Counted from the stretch's first letter, positions 34,501-46,635 are shown. The stretch is DNA of 64,000 nt from Biscogniauxia marginata (GCA_022695795.1 MU404082.1:364027-428026), one strand, 5' to 3'. Numbers and translations are program-made. The notes: generated from the letters alone by a model not told the origin.

Positions 34501-37500
34501 TATTACGGGTTGCGAGATAAATACCGCAAATAACTCTAAAGAAATAAATGTAAAAACGAAATATATCGCTTATATAATTTAAGTAACCAAGCCTGAAAAT
34601 CTAACGAAAAAAGTACCGCGTAAGTACTTCCATTTTTATAAATTGTTTAAAGATAAAATAAAGAAAAAATTACTAAAATATAGTTAATGGAATCACTAAA
34701 TCCACTTTAAGAAAGGAAAATAACTAAAATTATTCTTAATATATTTTATAAATCAAGAAAAATAAAGAGTACTATAAAAAGAAATCCAGGAAGATCTTAA
34801 TAAAGGATATATTCGAGAATCGGAATTCTCGTTAAAATACCCAGCAATTATAGTACCTAAAATAAACAAAAACGAGAAGTAATATATTAATAAAAAAGGA
34901 AACCTAGTATAGCGATAAGTGATTAACTATTAATACCTTAATAAAATAACCAAGAAAAACGGGTATTTATTACCATTAATGAAACTTATGAAAAGATAAA
35001 TCAATAAAGCCTAAATCTTTATAGCATTAAACCTTCGCGATAAATACTATATAATTAGAATGGCTAAAAGACACGAATAATATATAGCCTTCCAAATAAT
35101 ACATAAATATTATAAATACAAGGTTATACCATTTAGACTTATTAACGCACTCATTACATTTTAATACATAATTATAATAGTTCTTCGCAAGTTTTTAGAT
35201 AAATTTGTATTTGTTTATTTGGATAATATATTAATTTATTTAGAAAACGAGAAGAAGTATAAAGAATATGTAGAGTAGATGTTAAAAGCCTTAAAAAAAG
35301 CAAACCTACTTATTCATCCAACTAAAAGTGAATAATATATTAAAAAACTAAACTATTTAAGGTTTATAATAAGTCCAGGAGAAATTCGCATTTAAAAAGG
35401 AAAAATAGTAATAGTTAAGGATTAGCTAGAACCTAAGAGTGTTATAAATATATATATATTTCTTGGCTTTATTAACTATATTAAATAACTTATTAAAGAT
35501 TTTAGGCGTATTGCTAAACCATTAACAGAACTAATTACCCTAGTAAAAACAAGAGAGGCTTTCTATTTCATTAAAGAAGCTAAATAGGCTTTTCAATAAT
35601 TAAAAGAAGTTATAACTAGTAAGGTTATATGTAAACTTCTAAACGAAAATAAAAAGAAACGATTAAGGACAAACGCCTTAGATTTCGTTATTAAAGCAGT
35701 TCTAAAGCAATTAAAAGACAATAAAAAATGGTATTTAGTCGCGTACCTATTTAAAGCACTATATAGTGCTAAACTAAACTATTAAATTTATAATAAGGAA
35801 TTATTAGTAGTTATTAAAGCACTAGAAGAATAAGAATCATAGCTTAACGGAATTAAGGAACTTATTAACATTTATTTAAACTATAAGAACTTTATATAAT
35901 TTATAACAATATAAACGCTTAATTAAAGACATAAGCGTTAAATAATTTTCTTATTTAATTTTAATTTTAAAATCCAGCACATTAAAGAAAAAGAAAATAT
36001 CCAAGTAGATCTTCTTAATAGAAAGGGAGATTATAAATCAAAAATCAACAAAAAAGATATCTAGATATTTAAATAACAAAATAACAGGTCAGTTATATTA
36101 ACTTACATACGAATCAACATAAGAAACTAAAAATAACAATTCAAGGAAAATTACAATTAAAAAGAAAAACAATTACAATTTTAACAAGGATCCAGCGACG
36201 AACTTCTTTTATATAAAGAAAAGGTATACGTACTAGAATAAGTATAAAACAAATTCGTCAAAGAATTTTATAAACATTCTCTACACGGCTACCAAAGGAT
36301 TTTCAAAACAATAAAACGACTTTAAGAAAAATTCGACTTTTTAGGAATATAATAAATAATTAAAAGAATTATAAAGAATTACAACATTTATAATAAGGCT
36401 AAAGCATTACAATATAAACCATATAAACTACTATAACTAACTTAAATACTTAATAAAGCATAACATATAATTACATAGGATTTCGTAGTGAAACTCCTAA
36501 AATCAAAAGATCTTACCATAAAAGTACCTTATAACAACATATAAATAATCATTAATAAATTCACGAAATACACCTACTTTTTACTATTCAACGAATCAAG
36601 CATAGTAAAATAATTAGTTTTCAACTTCTTAAAAAAATATATCAACAAACATAAGCTACTAAAACGCGTTATTTCAAATAAAAACAAGTTATTTATATTA
36701 AAATTTTAAACCAATCTAATAAAACGAATAAGAATTAAGCAAAAATTATTTATAACATATCATCCCTAAACCGACAAATAAATAAAAAAACTAAACCAAA
36801 CAATAAAATAATATCTACAAAACTATGTCAACTAAGAAATAAATAACTAAATAAAGTTATTACTAATAACCTAAATAATATATAACACTTCGATTAACGA
36901 AAACATAAAGATATCACCACACAAGGTAGTGTACAGGCAAAAAATGAAAGTCTAAAAACAACTAATTAAACTTATGGAAGCACCAAGAATCGAAACAAAG
37001 GCCTCAAGAGTAAAAGCACTATCTAAAAAGATCCAGGTAGTATAATAACGACTATAAAAAGAATTACAATTTATTTAAGACAGAATAATAAAGTACTATA
37101 ATAAAAAAAAATTAAAGGACTAATTCTTAAAAAAGGAGATATGGTTTATTTACTCTACTAACAACAAAACGCAACATTAAAAACACCTTAAATTAAAATA
37201 AAGCGACTTAACAAAAAACTTAAATTCAAGAAATTAAAACTATATAAGATTAAGAAAGTTATTTCGAAAGTTAACTATAAACTAGCATTATTAAAAGGAT
37301 TTAAAATACATCTTATATTTCATATTTCGCTTTTAAAACTAACACTAAATAACGTTATACTAGAAAACCAACTAGAATTTAAGGAGAATCCTAATAAATA
37401 CGAAGTAAAAAAAATACTAGATTTAAAACAAGTCAGAAATTAATTACAATATTTCGTTAAATAAGAAAGTTACCCACCCAAGGAAAACACTTAAGAACCT

Positions 37501-38249
37501 CTTAAGCACCTAAAGAACCTAACGAAGAAACTTATAAACTTTCACCGATAAAACCCGGATCGACCAAAAGGGCCTAAAAATTAAGATCCTGGTTCAGGAA
37601 AAACAAGTCGAAGAAGGAAACGGCCTTGAAAGCAACTCTAGCCTATTTTACTAAAAACTACTATTCGACTTAAAAACGCTCTTATTCCTCCTTTAAACGC
37701 TCCTACTCTTCTAGTTTGTCTAGGTTTTAAAGACTTTATTATAACATTTTAAAACCTTTTTATTTAAGAAAGTCTCGCTAACGACATAAGCGTAATATAC
37801 AATTAATAGACTTATTAACCTCGATTTAAGAACAATTAATTTTTAACTATAAACAAGTTATTTCGGTTTAACGAAGAAGAAAAGTCTTTTCCGCTTAACG
37901 TTCTTATTAAAATAACCGTTTCTCCTTAACATTTAACCGATTAAAAAAGTTTAAAGTAATACCGGTCCCATCATAGAAATAGCCCTTACGAACACATTCA
38001 CTACATTTTCGAAACTCTTCTTTTATTATGACACATTTAAGCGTCTAATTAAAACAACAAAAATAAGGCATAATTTCAAGATTAAAACCTAACTTATTTA
38101 TCCGATATATAAGTCTTTCGCATTCGAATTTCTGGTTTAAACGATAACGCTTAATAATATAATTACTAAATATAATTATTATAAAAAAAAGAAAAAATAA
38201 CTTATTAAAAATAATCTTTAAAACAAAGATTTTAAGAAAAAAGAAATAG

Positions 38250-38702
38250 TATTACAAACCATAAAAATAAAGGAATTTTATATCAAGGTGTCGTGACACG
38301 AACTAAAAAATTAATAAACCAATTAATTCCGTTCCGGTCATAATACAACTTCACGTGACGTAAATATAGTAAAATATCATATCCAACAGGGATAAATATT
38401 AAAGGATTTTATATCCATCGATATTTAACATATTAAACAATAAAAATATATATAAGGAAAAACGAGTATAAATAAATTAAAATTTCCTTATATAATTAAT
38501 CTCTCGTTTTTTAGTTATTAATCTAAAACTACAATTACTTTTTAATACTATAGTGAGAGTACCTTAAAACCTCTCTAACGAACATAACATTTTAAATTAA
38601 TTAAATTAATCTTAACTTATTATTACCTTCAAATCAAGAAAACCTAGTACGTACTCACCTGTAAAGTCAGTTAACTAGGAATACACAGGGAGGTTCGTCA
38701 TA
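38250..38702 (+). repeat. 3' LTR of the inner Gypsy element
   Basis: 453 bp, same length as the 5' LTR, beginning TATTACAAACC (transitions from TGTTACGAACC) and ending GGTTCGTCATA. It is followed by GACGC, the target duplication. Confidence 0.85.
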
Positions 38703-39274
38703 GACGCTTAATATTAAAATTAATAAATATAATAAAAATAAAAAATAAAAAACTTATTAAATAATCTTTAAAATAAAGATTTTAAAAAAAGAGAAATAAT
38801 GTTACGAATTAATTAAAATAAATAATCAAATAACAAAGGTATTATCCTTATTATTTTTAATTTAGTATTAAACATAAATCCCGGAAGGAAAATAGCTTAT
38901 AATTACGTAATATAAATATATATAAATAAAACATATTTAGTAACATCTAATGAAGAATAAATATATGTAAATAAAATATATCTAGAGGTATTTAACATAC
39001 TAAACGGAAAAAATGTATATAAAGGAGAATAAATATAAAAAAAATGGAATTTTCTATATATTTAGTTATTTATTCTAGTTTTTTAGCTATTAATTTAAGA
39101 CTATAATTACTTCTTAATATTATAATAAGAATACCTTAAAATCTCTTTAACGAACAAAACATTATAAATTACTTAAATTAATCTTAATTCATTATTACTT
39201 TTAAATCAAGAAAACCTAGTATGTACTTACTTGTGAAGTCAGCTAACTAGGAATATACAGGGAGGTTCGTTATA
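38703..39274 (+). mobile_element. Outer Gypsy copy: end of internal region plus 3' LTR (type 2)
   Basis: 38,703-38,799 continues the outer element where the inner one interrupted it. It parallels the last 100 bp of the inner element's internal region, down to the purine-rich tract. The LTR 38,800-39,274 (TGTTACGAATT...GTTCGTTATA, 475 bp) is of the type also seen at 28,190. Confidence 0.75.
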
Positions 39275-39275
39275 A

Positions 39276-39662
39276 AAACAAGCTCGTAAATAAAATGGTT
39301 TTTTATATAAAATCGACTTTTTCGAAAATTCATAACTTTACTTATAAAAATCGAAAAAGTTTTAAACCTTTTTTTCTAGTTATATAATTATATAATTTAA
39401 TTAAAGTAAAATTTAAAAAAATTAATATTAAAAAATATAAAAAGAAAACGCGTAAAAACTAAAATTATAATAAAACGCACGGACTTTTTTACGTATTTCT
39501 TTATATATTTCACTTTTTTTTTGGAATTTTATTTTAATTAAATTATATAATTATATAACTAGAAAAAAAGGTTCGAGATTTTTCCGATTTTTATAAGTAA
39601 AGTTATAAATTTTCGAAAAAGTCGATTTTATATAAAAAACCATTTTATTTACGAGCTTGTTT
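39276..39662. repeat. Near-palindromic inverted repeat, 387 bp
   Basis: Two arms of about 145 bp (39,276-39,420 and 39,518-39,662), from AAACAAGCTCGT to ACGAGCTTGTTT, are inverted copies with few mismatches, nearly all transitions. About 100 bp separates them. It begins one base after the outer LTR. It could be a foldback/MITE element or the ends of a deleted DNA transposon. Confidence 0.8.
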
Positions 39663-40590
39663 CGTTTACTCGCTTATATAGTACGTTAATTATTTTAATA
39701 TTTTTAAAAAAAATATATAATAATTATTTAAAAAACTTAATAAAATATTATTATTATTATATTATAAAAAAGATTTTTTAATTAACTTTATAAAAATATT
39801 TATTATTATAATAACTACTTTAAATATATAAATTAAATTTCGTATAATTAAATTAAATTTTTTTAATTTTAAAAAAGTTATAATTATATTATTTTTTTCG
39901 ATCTCGATATAAATTAAGTGTTTTAAAAAATTAAAATACTTATAATAACTCACGAAATATTATTATAATTTAATTTTATTATAAATATTATAAATATTAA
40001 TAATTAATTTATAAAAACTACTTTATTATTAATATATAAAATAGCTTTATTACGAGATAAAATTACTTGTTTTCGAGAAATAAACTATATTTTTAATAAA
40101 CGACGTAAAATTAAAAATAAATAATATTATAAATAATAATAATAATAAAAGTTTTTAAAAAAGTAATAACTAAATAAAAACAATATAATATATATATTTA
40201 ATAATATTTATATAATAAGTAAAAAGGTATTTAATAATTTAGATTTTAAAGAATTATAATTAAATTTTTTATTATTAATTTTTTATTTTAATTTTAAGGA
40301 GTTTTAACTCGGAAAATATAATAAATTAATTAATTTAAATTACACGTTAAAAAACTAAAAAAGACGATTTAAATAATAGTAATTATTAATTAATTTTAAT
40401 ATTGCGTAAATGTTTTTTAATAATTAAAATTACGAAAGTTGTAAAAACTAGCTTACTCGCTTATATGGCTTACTCGCTTATGAGACACGTTAACACTTTT
40501 AATAACTTAATACCTTATTTAATAGCAAAGTTTAGATATTTATCGGTGGGTTGACCTTATTACGGATAAGAACTAGTAACTTGTAAAACT
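39663..40590. other. AT-rich non-coding remnant with TTACTCGCTTAT repeats
   Basis: No coding signal. The motif TTACTCGCTTAT (or close) occurs at about 39,667, 40,455 and 40,472, near both ends of the stretch. This suggests the remains of a DNA transposon whose interior has been mutated beyond recognition. The family cannot be named. Confidence 0.4.
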
Positions 40591-40599
40591 ATTTTAATA

Positions 40600-41904
40600 T
40601 CATGAAGATGCTTTTAGAGCATCTAAGGCGGAATGCGAGAGCTTCCACGGGTTTATCTTCAGGACACCAAGATCTCTGGCCCTCTTCGCCAGCATGATCA
40701 GCTCAAGAAGTCGTTTCCCCACATCTCTGTCGTTGAGGGGATACGACTTAATGAAGACGTGGCTTACGTCTTCAGCACGAATGTCTGAATGAAAAATCGA
40801 GGGGCTTATCGTCCCAATCTGCGAAGATGAGAATGGGAAGTCTCCCACACTGACATTATCATGTGTAGTGCGCGGGTCCGGAGACGGGGTTGGTGGTGGG
40901 TAAACAGTTTGTTGCGAGCTATTGAGCTCTTCTGGGGTAGTCTCTCGGGCTCTCTTCCTATCCAAAGGTGAAGATTGCAAAGGTGTCGGAGAAGAGGGGA
41001 CATTTTGATAAGAGCTACCCATAGGCGTGGCGCATTGCTGTTTTTGAAGATCGCTTTTACTGATCAACGGGACTTCGGCGTCACCATCGTTGAAATTTAG
41101 CCAATCATGTGTCTGGCGGACTGGCGGTGATGAGTATTCTGGCTCTTGTGTAGCATCCGATGGGAGGGCTTCCAGCTTGAAGGAGACACCCCTCGACGAT
41201 CGGGTTGTTACATTGTCGTTTTGAAACATGTAATCATGGGACCTTGACAGGTGGATGAAGACGACTTCTATATTCGTCTGCAACCAGCAGATAGGTATAT
41301 CCAGGTCAATACAGCACTGAACAGCCTGCGCTAGCCAAGACTCGTAGCAACCAAGAGTCCCAGGAAGTAGTCTTGATTTATCCCTGGTGAGACCTGGATT
41401 CTTGACCTTTGCATCGCCGAATGTTATGACCTTGTTTTGGAGTTCTTGGAGGGCTGGTGAGAATCTCGCATCTCCATCGAGTACTGGTAAATCCGGCCCA
41501 ATATGCACCTCTGGCCCTCCTTCGAATCTGTTATCATCCGTTCCATAACTAGGAAAGTGTTTAGGTGTGCCAATGATTGATACCCCGGAAAAGATAGTAT
41601 CGAGGGCTATGTTGAGACGGAGTATCAACGATGACTTGAGGAGGTCGACTACATTGGTCTCACTACCGGCATATCTTGTCCATGGGAAAATTGAGGGTCG
41701 CCAACTTGTTGGGTGGCCGGTTGGACGTTTCATAAACTTCTGGAGATAGGCCGGGTTCTCTTCGAAGCTGTCCCATTCCCGTAGTCCTCGGCGTTCAACT
41801 CGAAGTGCCTTAAACCTCGAGTCGAATCGGTCCGCAGGCGCGTCACTGGGATAGAGAAATGCAAGCTCACCTCGAGGTATATCCAGTACGTGCTCGACAT
41901 CCAT
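40600..41904 (-). CDS. Conserved-looking protein of unknown function, possible PD-(D/E)XK fold
   Basis: A single exon of 434 aa starting at the ATG at 41904. I do not recognise a named family. The N-terminal two thirds (about 1-235) look folded. Within it, VLDGDARFSP followed some 20 residues later by VITFGDAKVKN, then CWLQTNIEVVFIHL, resembles the order of a PD-(D/E)XK nuclease core (acidic residue, then D-x-K, then a strand). The middle (about 245-350) is Ser/Pro-rich and probably disordered. The end is a short charged helical segment (VGKRLLELIMLAKRA). No signal peptide or membrane helix. It sits right at the edge of the RIP block yet keeps an open frame and normal composition. The nuclease idea is weak inference. 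Confidence 0.65.
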   Translation of the reverse strand: MDVEHVLDIPRGELAFLYPSDAPADRFDSRFKALRVERRGLREWDSFEENPAYLQKFMKRPTGHPTSWRPSIFPWTRYAGSETNVVDLLKSSLILRLNIALDTIFSGVSIIGTPKHFPSYGTDDNRFEGGPEVHIGPDLPVLDGDARFSPALQELQNKVITFGDAKVKNPGLTRDKSRLLPGTLGCYESWLAQAVQCCIDLDIPICWLQTNIEVVFIHLSRSHDYMFQNDNVTTRSSRGVSFKLEALPSDATQEPEYSSPPVRQTHDWLNFNDGDAEVPLISKSDLQKQQCATPMGSSYQNVPSSPTPLQSSPLDRKRARETTPEELNSSQQTVYPPPTPSPDPRTTHDNVSVGDFPFSSSQIGTISPSIFHSDIRAEDVSHVFIKSYPLNDRDVGKRLLELIMLAKRARDLGVLKINPWKLSHSALDALKASS

Positions 41905-42432
41905 GATGTTGTGGATTCATGGTAAAGTGAACTTAATGATACATCGCAGCGTTAAAAAGCCTCGCTCAAGCTACCTACGCTCGGGATGGCACTTTGCTGC
42001 CTAAAGTGTCGTGAAAATGGGCCGAGTGGGGTACTAAGACTTATCACGATAATGAAGTAGTATTCGCTGGGTTTCTCTGCCATAGTCACTAGGTAGGGCC
42101 TACCTACTAGGTCTACTAGGTAATTGTCAGGGAATGTTGTTGTATTCTGATGGAGAACTAAGTTAGGTGTACTAACAGTGGGGATGGTATATATCTACCT
42201 AGGTAGGTAAGTATCCACCAGTCAGGTGACAGTATAGCGCCAAAGTGGCGGGGCAATTACCTTAGGTAAGTAACCTTTCCATTACTAGTAGTAAGTAGTA
42301 CAGTTTAATTTGCCTTATGCGCACTATGGGAACCAAACAAAAAACAATCAAAACAATCATTCACGAATTTCTCTACAATAAACAAAATCCCTTCTGCCGA
42401 TTCCCTTGAATAGCACCGTCACCCCATCGATA
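41905..42432. other. Divergent intergenic region with AGGTAGGT repeats
   Basis: 528 bp between divergent starts. It is rich in short TACCTAGGTAGG-type motifs (about 42,090-42,215) that form small palindromes. No gene is present. Confidence 0.4.
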
Positions 42433-43717
42433 ATGGCGTCCGCGGCTCCGCAAACGTCAGCCTCGGTGGATGAATTGCGACAACCACTGATGAACCTGAC
42501 AATCAACCCCAAACCACGCGGTGCGCAACATAGAATCAGCAAGCCAGGCCCGACAAATCCAGCAAGAACGCGCCGCGTTCGTCCAAGAGCCACACAATCT
42601 AGAGAAAGGTCGCTCCAGCTGTCACCGGAGCAGCGTGACCGAGCAATAGCGACCTTCAACGCGCTGCAATGCAGGCGACGTTTTGCGAAGCGAACGCCAC
42701 GCGTGAGTCGCCAGTATCACGACGATATGTCCTGCGGCCGGATTGGGCTTGAATATCCTAGGTACCGCCTCTGGCGACTTCTCGGAGATCGAACCTTGCC
42801 AACTTTGAAAAGGCGAGATGTCCAGTGCCTGCGACAAACCCTCATTCAAGACATTTCCCAGCTCTATGCCCTACATCTCCCGTACATTCCCGACCTAACA
42901 AAGCTGGAAGTAATGGCAAAGGCTGTGAGAGGAACGATATGGGACACCTATTGGCCATTACTTGACACGTTCGACTTCGACATAGATGTCAACGACCCGG
43001 ATGTCCCGTGGATGGAGCTTAGAGACACGAGGATACGCATTGTCGAGGCTCAGTTTGACGTGCTCGAGGTAGAACCCACACTTAGCCGACTATTTATATT
43101 TCCTCAAGAATAGCTGCTGACCTTGTTCCGGGTAGCAATTAGCCGTATTGTCGCAGTCACCGCATCACCAACGAGTTACAGCCGACCTACAGCCCGACGT
43201 TGTCGCCCAAGTACTACGGCAGCACACGCCCCCGGAACAACAATGTATCGCAATCATTCGTCTCGTCAACACGTACTCCACCGAGCTTGGCCAGTTTATG
43301 ATAGAGTCCGCCCGGAAACACTTGTGCAGACTCGCCTGGCGGAATGAATCCGTTCCACTAACCCAGGTCGCAACGCTTGGCTACTCTTGTACAACCAACC
43401 ATGTGCTCGGCCTGCTCGATCAATCGACTCAAGACAGCCCTTTTAAGGACGATACCCTTCTGCTCGATCGTGCTGCCCTGTTGGTTGTCTACGCCACCTT
43501 GCTGGTCCAGCTACATGCTAAGACCATCAAGGTATTAGCCTCGCATGGCCTGCTTGAGAACAGTAGCAACGATACGGCGGACTCGTATACAACATACGAA
43601 CACTTCGCGTCTGTCGTACAAGCCAGTAATGCGGCAGAAGAAGCAATTCGCGAACTGGCTGAAAAAGGAATCAAGCTTGACGATGAAATCATGATATTTG
43701 TTCGAGCAGATGCGTGA
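42433..43717 (+). CDS. Hypothetical protein, probably two exons
   Basis: Two frames look like one gene: exon 42433-43068 and exon 43157-43717, joined in phase over an 88 nt intron (GTAGAA...CAG, branch-like CTGAC) to give 398 aa. If unspliced, the first part would stop at 43,113 as 226 aa, and the second would have no ATG near its start, which favours splicing. The N-terminal 75 residues are basic and Arg/Pro-rich, likely disordered. The central part (RYRLWRLLGDRTL onward) and the C-terminal helical part look folded. No domain, signal peptide or membrane helix was recognised, so no function is offered. Confidence 0.55.
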
Positions 43718-43991
43718 CAGTTTATTATTACAGGTAGTTTCGCCGAAAGCTGCATTAGACCATAGAACGGCTCCCGATGACCTCGCTGGCTTACGCCGAT
43801 CTCGACATCTATTTCATGGAAAGGGCAAATGGATTCTTAGTATGTATATCTGCCTCAGGCCGTAACGCAGATTAGAGGGCGTGAACGGGACAAGGCTCTG
43901 GGAGCCTTTTTGAACGCACCCATCTACTGTTGACAAAATCTCATAGTAGAAGAGTTATTTCCTTCGGTTGATACTGTCAAGCTTTTGCAAA
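43718..43991. other. Short intergenic spacer
   Basis: Contains the presumed promoter of the membrane protein gene; nothing else seen. Confidence 0.3.
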
Positions 43992-45755
43992 ATGGCCACC
44001 CTTAACCTCTACCTCGCGTTATTGTTCAGTACCTGCGTAGCACAAAATAATGATACGCAATGCCCCGTGGAGATTCCCGGATACTCTCATCATGGGAATT
44101 GCGACCTTCTCTGCAGATCAGCCACTTGGACTGATATCATCGCCTTCTTCCTTGGGAATTACGTCGCTCACGCCGCGACGGTAATCGGACTACCTGGTCA
44201 GAGTTCATTGACCTCTATCGTGAATGTTATGATGGCCTTGTGCTTTCCCGGTAGCGGCGTTATCAGAGGGATCAGGGCAATTTCTAGCAGAGCCGTCTTG
44301 GCTCCCACCGACCTACAGATGGCCGCAAGGGCTGGAGCGATCTGTGCCATCGTCAGGGATGATGAATGCCAAGATGATAATGATGCCTCGCCGAATCATA
44401 GAGAAGTTAAAGATTCTGCAAAAACCCAAACAAGACAGCCTGGAGGGACCCTCATGATGGACGAGGAGATAGAGAAGGGCATGGAGGGGAAGGAACAAGG
44501 CACGGGAGAAACAGCTGCAAGTGTGTCAGGGTCAGTTTATCGTATTACGAGCCTCTCAGAGATGGAAGAAGGCCAAACAAGATTGTCTTCGATAGCTAGG
44601 CGGTGCAAGAAAAAGAGCGAAGCTCAAAGTAGGTGAATTATCAGAGCTCCTAGTTTCAATGTTAACTTTTTTTTGATAGATCTTCCTCCGTCATTCGCGA
44701 CGACCAAGATTCATGGGATATATCACCTGCCGCCGGGATATTACTTTGTGGTCCTGCCACCTGATTCGGTGTTCGAGAACGAGTTCGTGCCATCAGAATC
44801 ATTTACGAGCAAACTCAGAGCTTTCTTCAGCTCAAGTCGTCAAACCTCAACAAGACCCCTATCGACCATTTCTTGCGATTACAGCATCATCAAAATTGTG
44901 ATATCTCTCGGCCAACTTCTCTTTGCTATCTCCACTCTCTATCAATCTCGGGGTGACCAGATAGCTACCTTTGGCTACGCAGCATTCGGCCTGACGGTTA
45001 CGCCATACGCGTGGATGTCCTTTGTCAATTTACTTGGCAACCTCATGTGTCCTCAATACCCTACTATGTACTTTGTCAGCTCACCTACATTAATCAAATT
45101 AAAAGGGCAACTAAAAGAGCAAGAAACCGAAGCGGAGTATCCCCTTGAAGGGGCTGTAGGGTCTATTGGCCAGGCTACTGATGATGCTCTTCTACGACGA
45201 TTCAAAACAGCAAAAAGCACGAGTTCCCGTGGAATTCTTAGAAAGAGACGCCTAGATAAGAACTCAAAGATCGCCGGCCAGCTGCTCGACTCGGGTACTT
45301 CTGCTCAGCGCCAAGTGATGTTTTTGATGGTCTTATTCGGGTTCATCACTGCACCAATTGCAATTATTGGTGGTTTCTCAGGCTTTGAACCCGGCGAAAG
45401 CAGCTTCTATCAACAGGTATGGACCATGCTCTGGTTGGGGTGTGGGATATCCCTAGGGCCCACGTGCTATATGATAGTACAGACTATTATCGAGCCGCGG
45501 CCAATTCTCCACGATTATTCTGCCACTGGCAAACAAAGCTGGCTCATATGGATATATTTTGTCGATATCCTGGGGCTTATGTTTGCCGATTTTCCATTCC
45601 TCGATAATCTCTTGAGAGTTTTGAAGAGTGATATATATGACAAAATGACCTTGGGACTCACCGTTGCGAGTTATATGGTGCCTACAATTGGTGGTTTCGT
45701 TGTCGTTGGACAGATGATTAGCCAATATGGAACCTGCTCGAAAATATCGGCTTAG
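43992..45755 (+). CDS. Multipass membrane protein of unknown function
   Basis: Exons 43992-44628 and 44680-45755 join in phase (51 nt intron) to 570 aa. The ATG at 43992 opens a signal-peptide-like stretch (NLYLALLFSTCVAQ), followed by a short Cys-containing lumenal part and hydrophobic segments near 45-95. Residues about 120-215 are hydrophilic, with acidic and Lys-rich runs, so probably a cytoplasmic loop. The second exon has further hydrophobic helices (IIKIVISLGQLLFAIST, VMFLMVLFGFITAPIAIIGG, WLIWIYFVDILGLMF, and one near the end), about six to seven in all. The pattern recalls fungal integral membrane proteins of unknown role. I do not recognise a transporter or receptor motif. Confidence 0.65.
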
Positions 45756-46352
45756 GACTGATCGACCAGGGAAACGAACCAACGTGGCTTCCGTATTGGT
45801 ACACGATAGTTTCGCCATGGCGGTAGAAAAGATGCATTTTGGAGCCGTCGTTGCGGCGGGGAGGCCACTGTATACATAATCCAGTTGCACAGACGTTTGC
45901 CCGTATCCCGCGTATAATCTTACTGAGATTATATAGGGATTAGCAGAAATTTTGTTAGTCCGGGTGAGTATGGAGAGCCTAGTGGGACTATATGAAGGGG
46001 AACTCCTCGAATTGTTCGGTCTCCTGTCTTCGGCTGCCAAAAGCGACTCTTATAGGTAACATGAAGTGTGTGGTGTAACTAGGGTTTATTGAGATTAGTT
46101 TGGTTGTAGTGATCGGGCCAATTCTTACTTTGAGCATGCAAAGATCAGCCTAACCTAAGACATTAGTTTTCGATTTTGCAAATTTATCTCTTATATATCA
46201 ATATTAGCATTTATGCCATACTTTCCTCGTTTGTTTTACAAATAAAGAGTAAACTAAAGCCATCTTATCGAACTTATACTCTCTACCTCATTTAGAAATG
46301 GAAACCTTTATCCATATATTATGCCTAGCACCGTCTCGTTGAAAGATATCCC
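45756..46352. other. Intergenic region
   Basis: No supportable gene. A minus-strand frame enters it from within the membrane protein gene and is taken as a chance frame. Confidence 0.35.
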
Positions 46353-46538
46353 TTAACCTTCTAGTTTAGAACTCGAGCTAAGAAAGAGAAGGCCACCATT
46401 GGGGCGTTGCATGGATTCCCACAACTCCGAGGACTTGGAAGGGATGAGGTTACGTTCGGAAGCTGCCTGGATGGTATTTTGCGACGGCAGCAGGAGCAGA
46501 GACAGGAAATAGACAAGAGCGACGAATATCATGCGCAT
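46353..46538 (-). CDS. Possible small secreted peptide
   Basis: A 61-codon frame from the ATG at 46538. Residues 1-28 make a clear signal peptide (MIFVALVYFLSLLLL core, Ala-rich cleavage site). The mature part would be about 33 polar residues without cysteine. No homologue is recognised. It lies alone between a membrane protein gene and a kinase pseudogene. It could be a chance frame or an exon of a longer gene. Confidence 0.3.
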   Translation of the reverse strand: MRMIFVALVYFLSLLLLPSQNTIQAASERNLIPSKSSELWESMQRPNGGLLFLSSSSKLEG

Positions 46539-46635
46539 GGGGAACAATGTATGACGATACGGAGACGTGATTAATTGACTATATATACGTGCGATGAAGA
46601 TGTGGCCTCCAATTCCATTAGATCATGCACCCGCG

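Larger units (their letters stand above)
31139..38702 (+). mobile_element. Complete Gypsy/Ty3 LTR retrotransposon, RIP-inactivated (7.56 kb)
   Basis: Two 453 bp LTRs (31,139-31,591 and 38,250-38,702) enclose the internal region, and GACGC flanks both ends as a 5 bp target duplication. In order the remnants are a gag-like part with a zinc-knuckle trace near 32,735, reverse transcriptase near 34,990-35,240 (the YLDD site reads YLDN), RNase H, then integrase with a zinc-finger trace near 36,260. A purine-rich tract (AAGAAAAAAGAAA) lies just before the 3' LTR. The order RT-RNase H-integrase assigns it to Gypsy. Stops occur in every frame, so the copy cannot make protein. Confidence 0.88.
27888..40590. 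mobile_element. RIP-degraded nested retrotransposon block
   Basis: Base composition falls abruptly to extreme A+T, rich in TA, with almost no long open frames. It returns to normal just before 40,600. Within it several copies of one Gypsy-family lineage can be traced by their LTRs and internal sequence; they are listed separately. The pattern (C-to-T and G-to-A differences between copies, stops created throughout) is what RIP produces in Pezizomycotina. No live gene is supported inside the block. Confidence 0.9.

Noticed and set aside
28660..39280. Repeated 200-300 bp units, considered as a CRISPR-like or tandem satellite array
   Set aside because: They are LTR copies at irregular spacing with TG...CA ends and target duplications, in a eukaryotic genome.
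27888..45755. Possibility that the block and its neighbours form a giant Starship-type mobile element
   Set aside because: No tyrosine-recombinase (captain) gene and no flanking direct repeats of the expected kind were found in the window.
45453..46040. 195-codon minus-strand frame
   Set aside because: Overlaps the 3' part of the membrane protein gene on the other strand and shows no domain.
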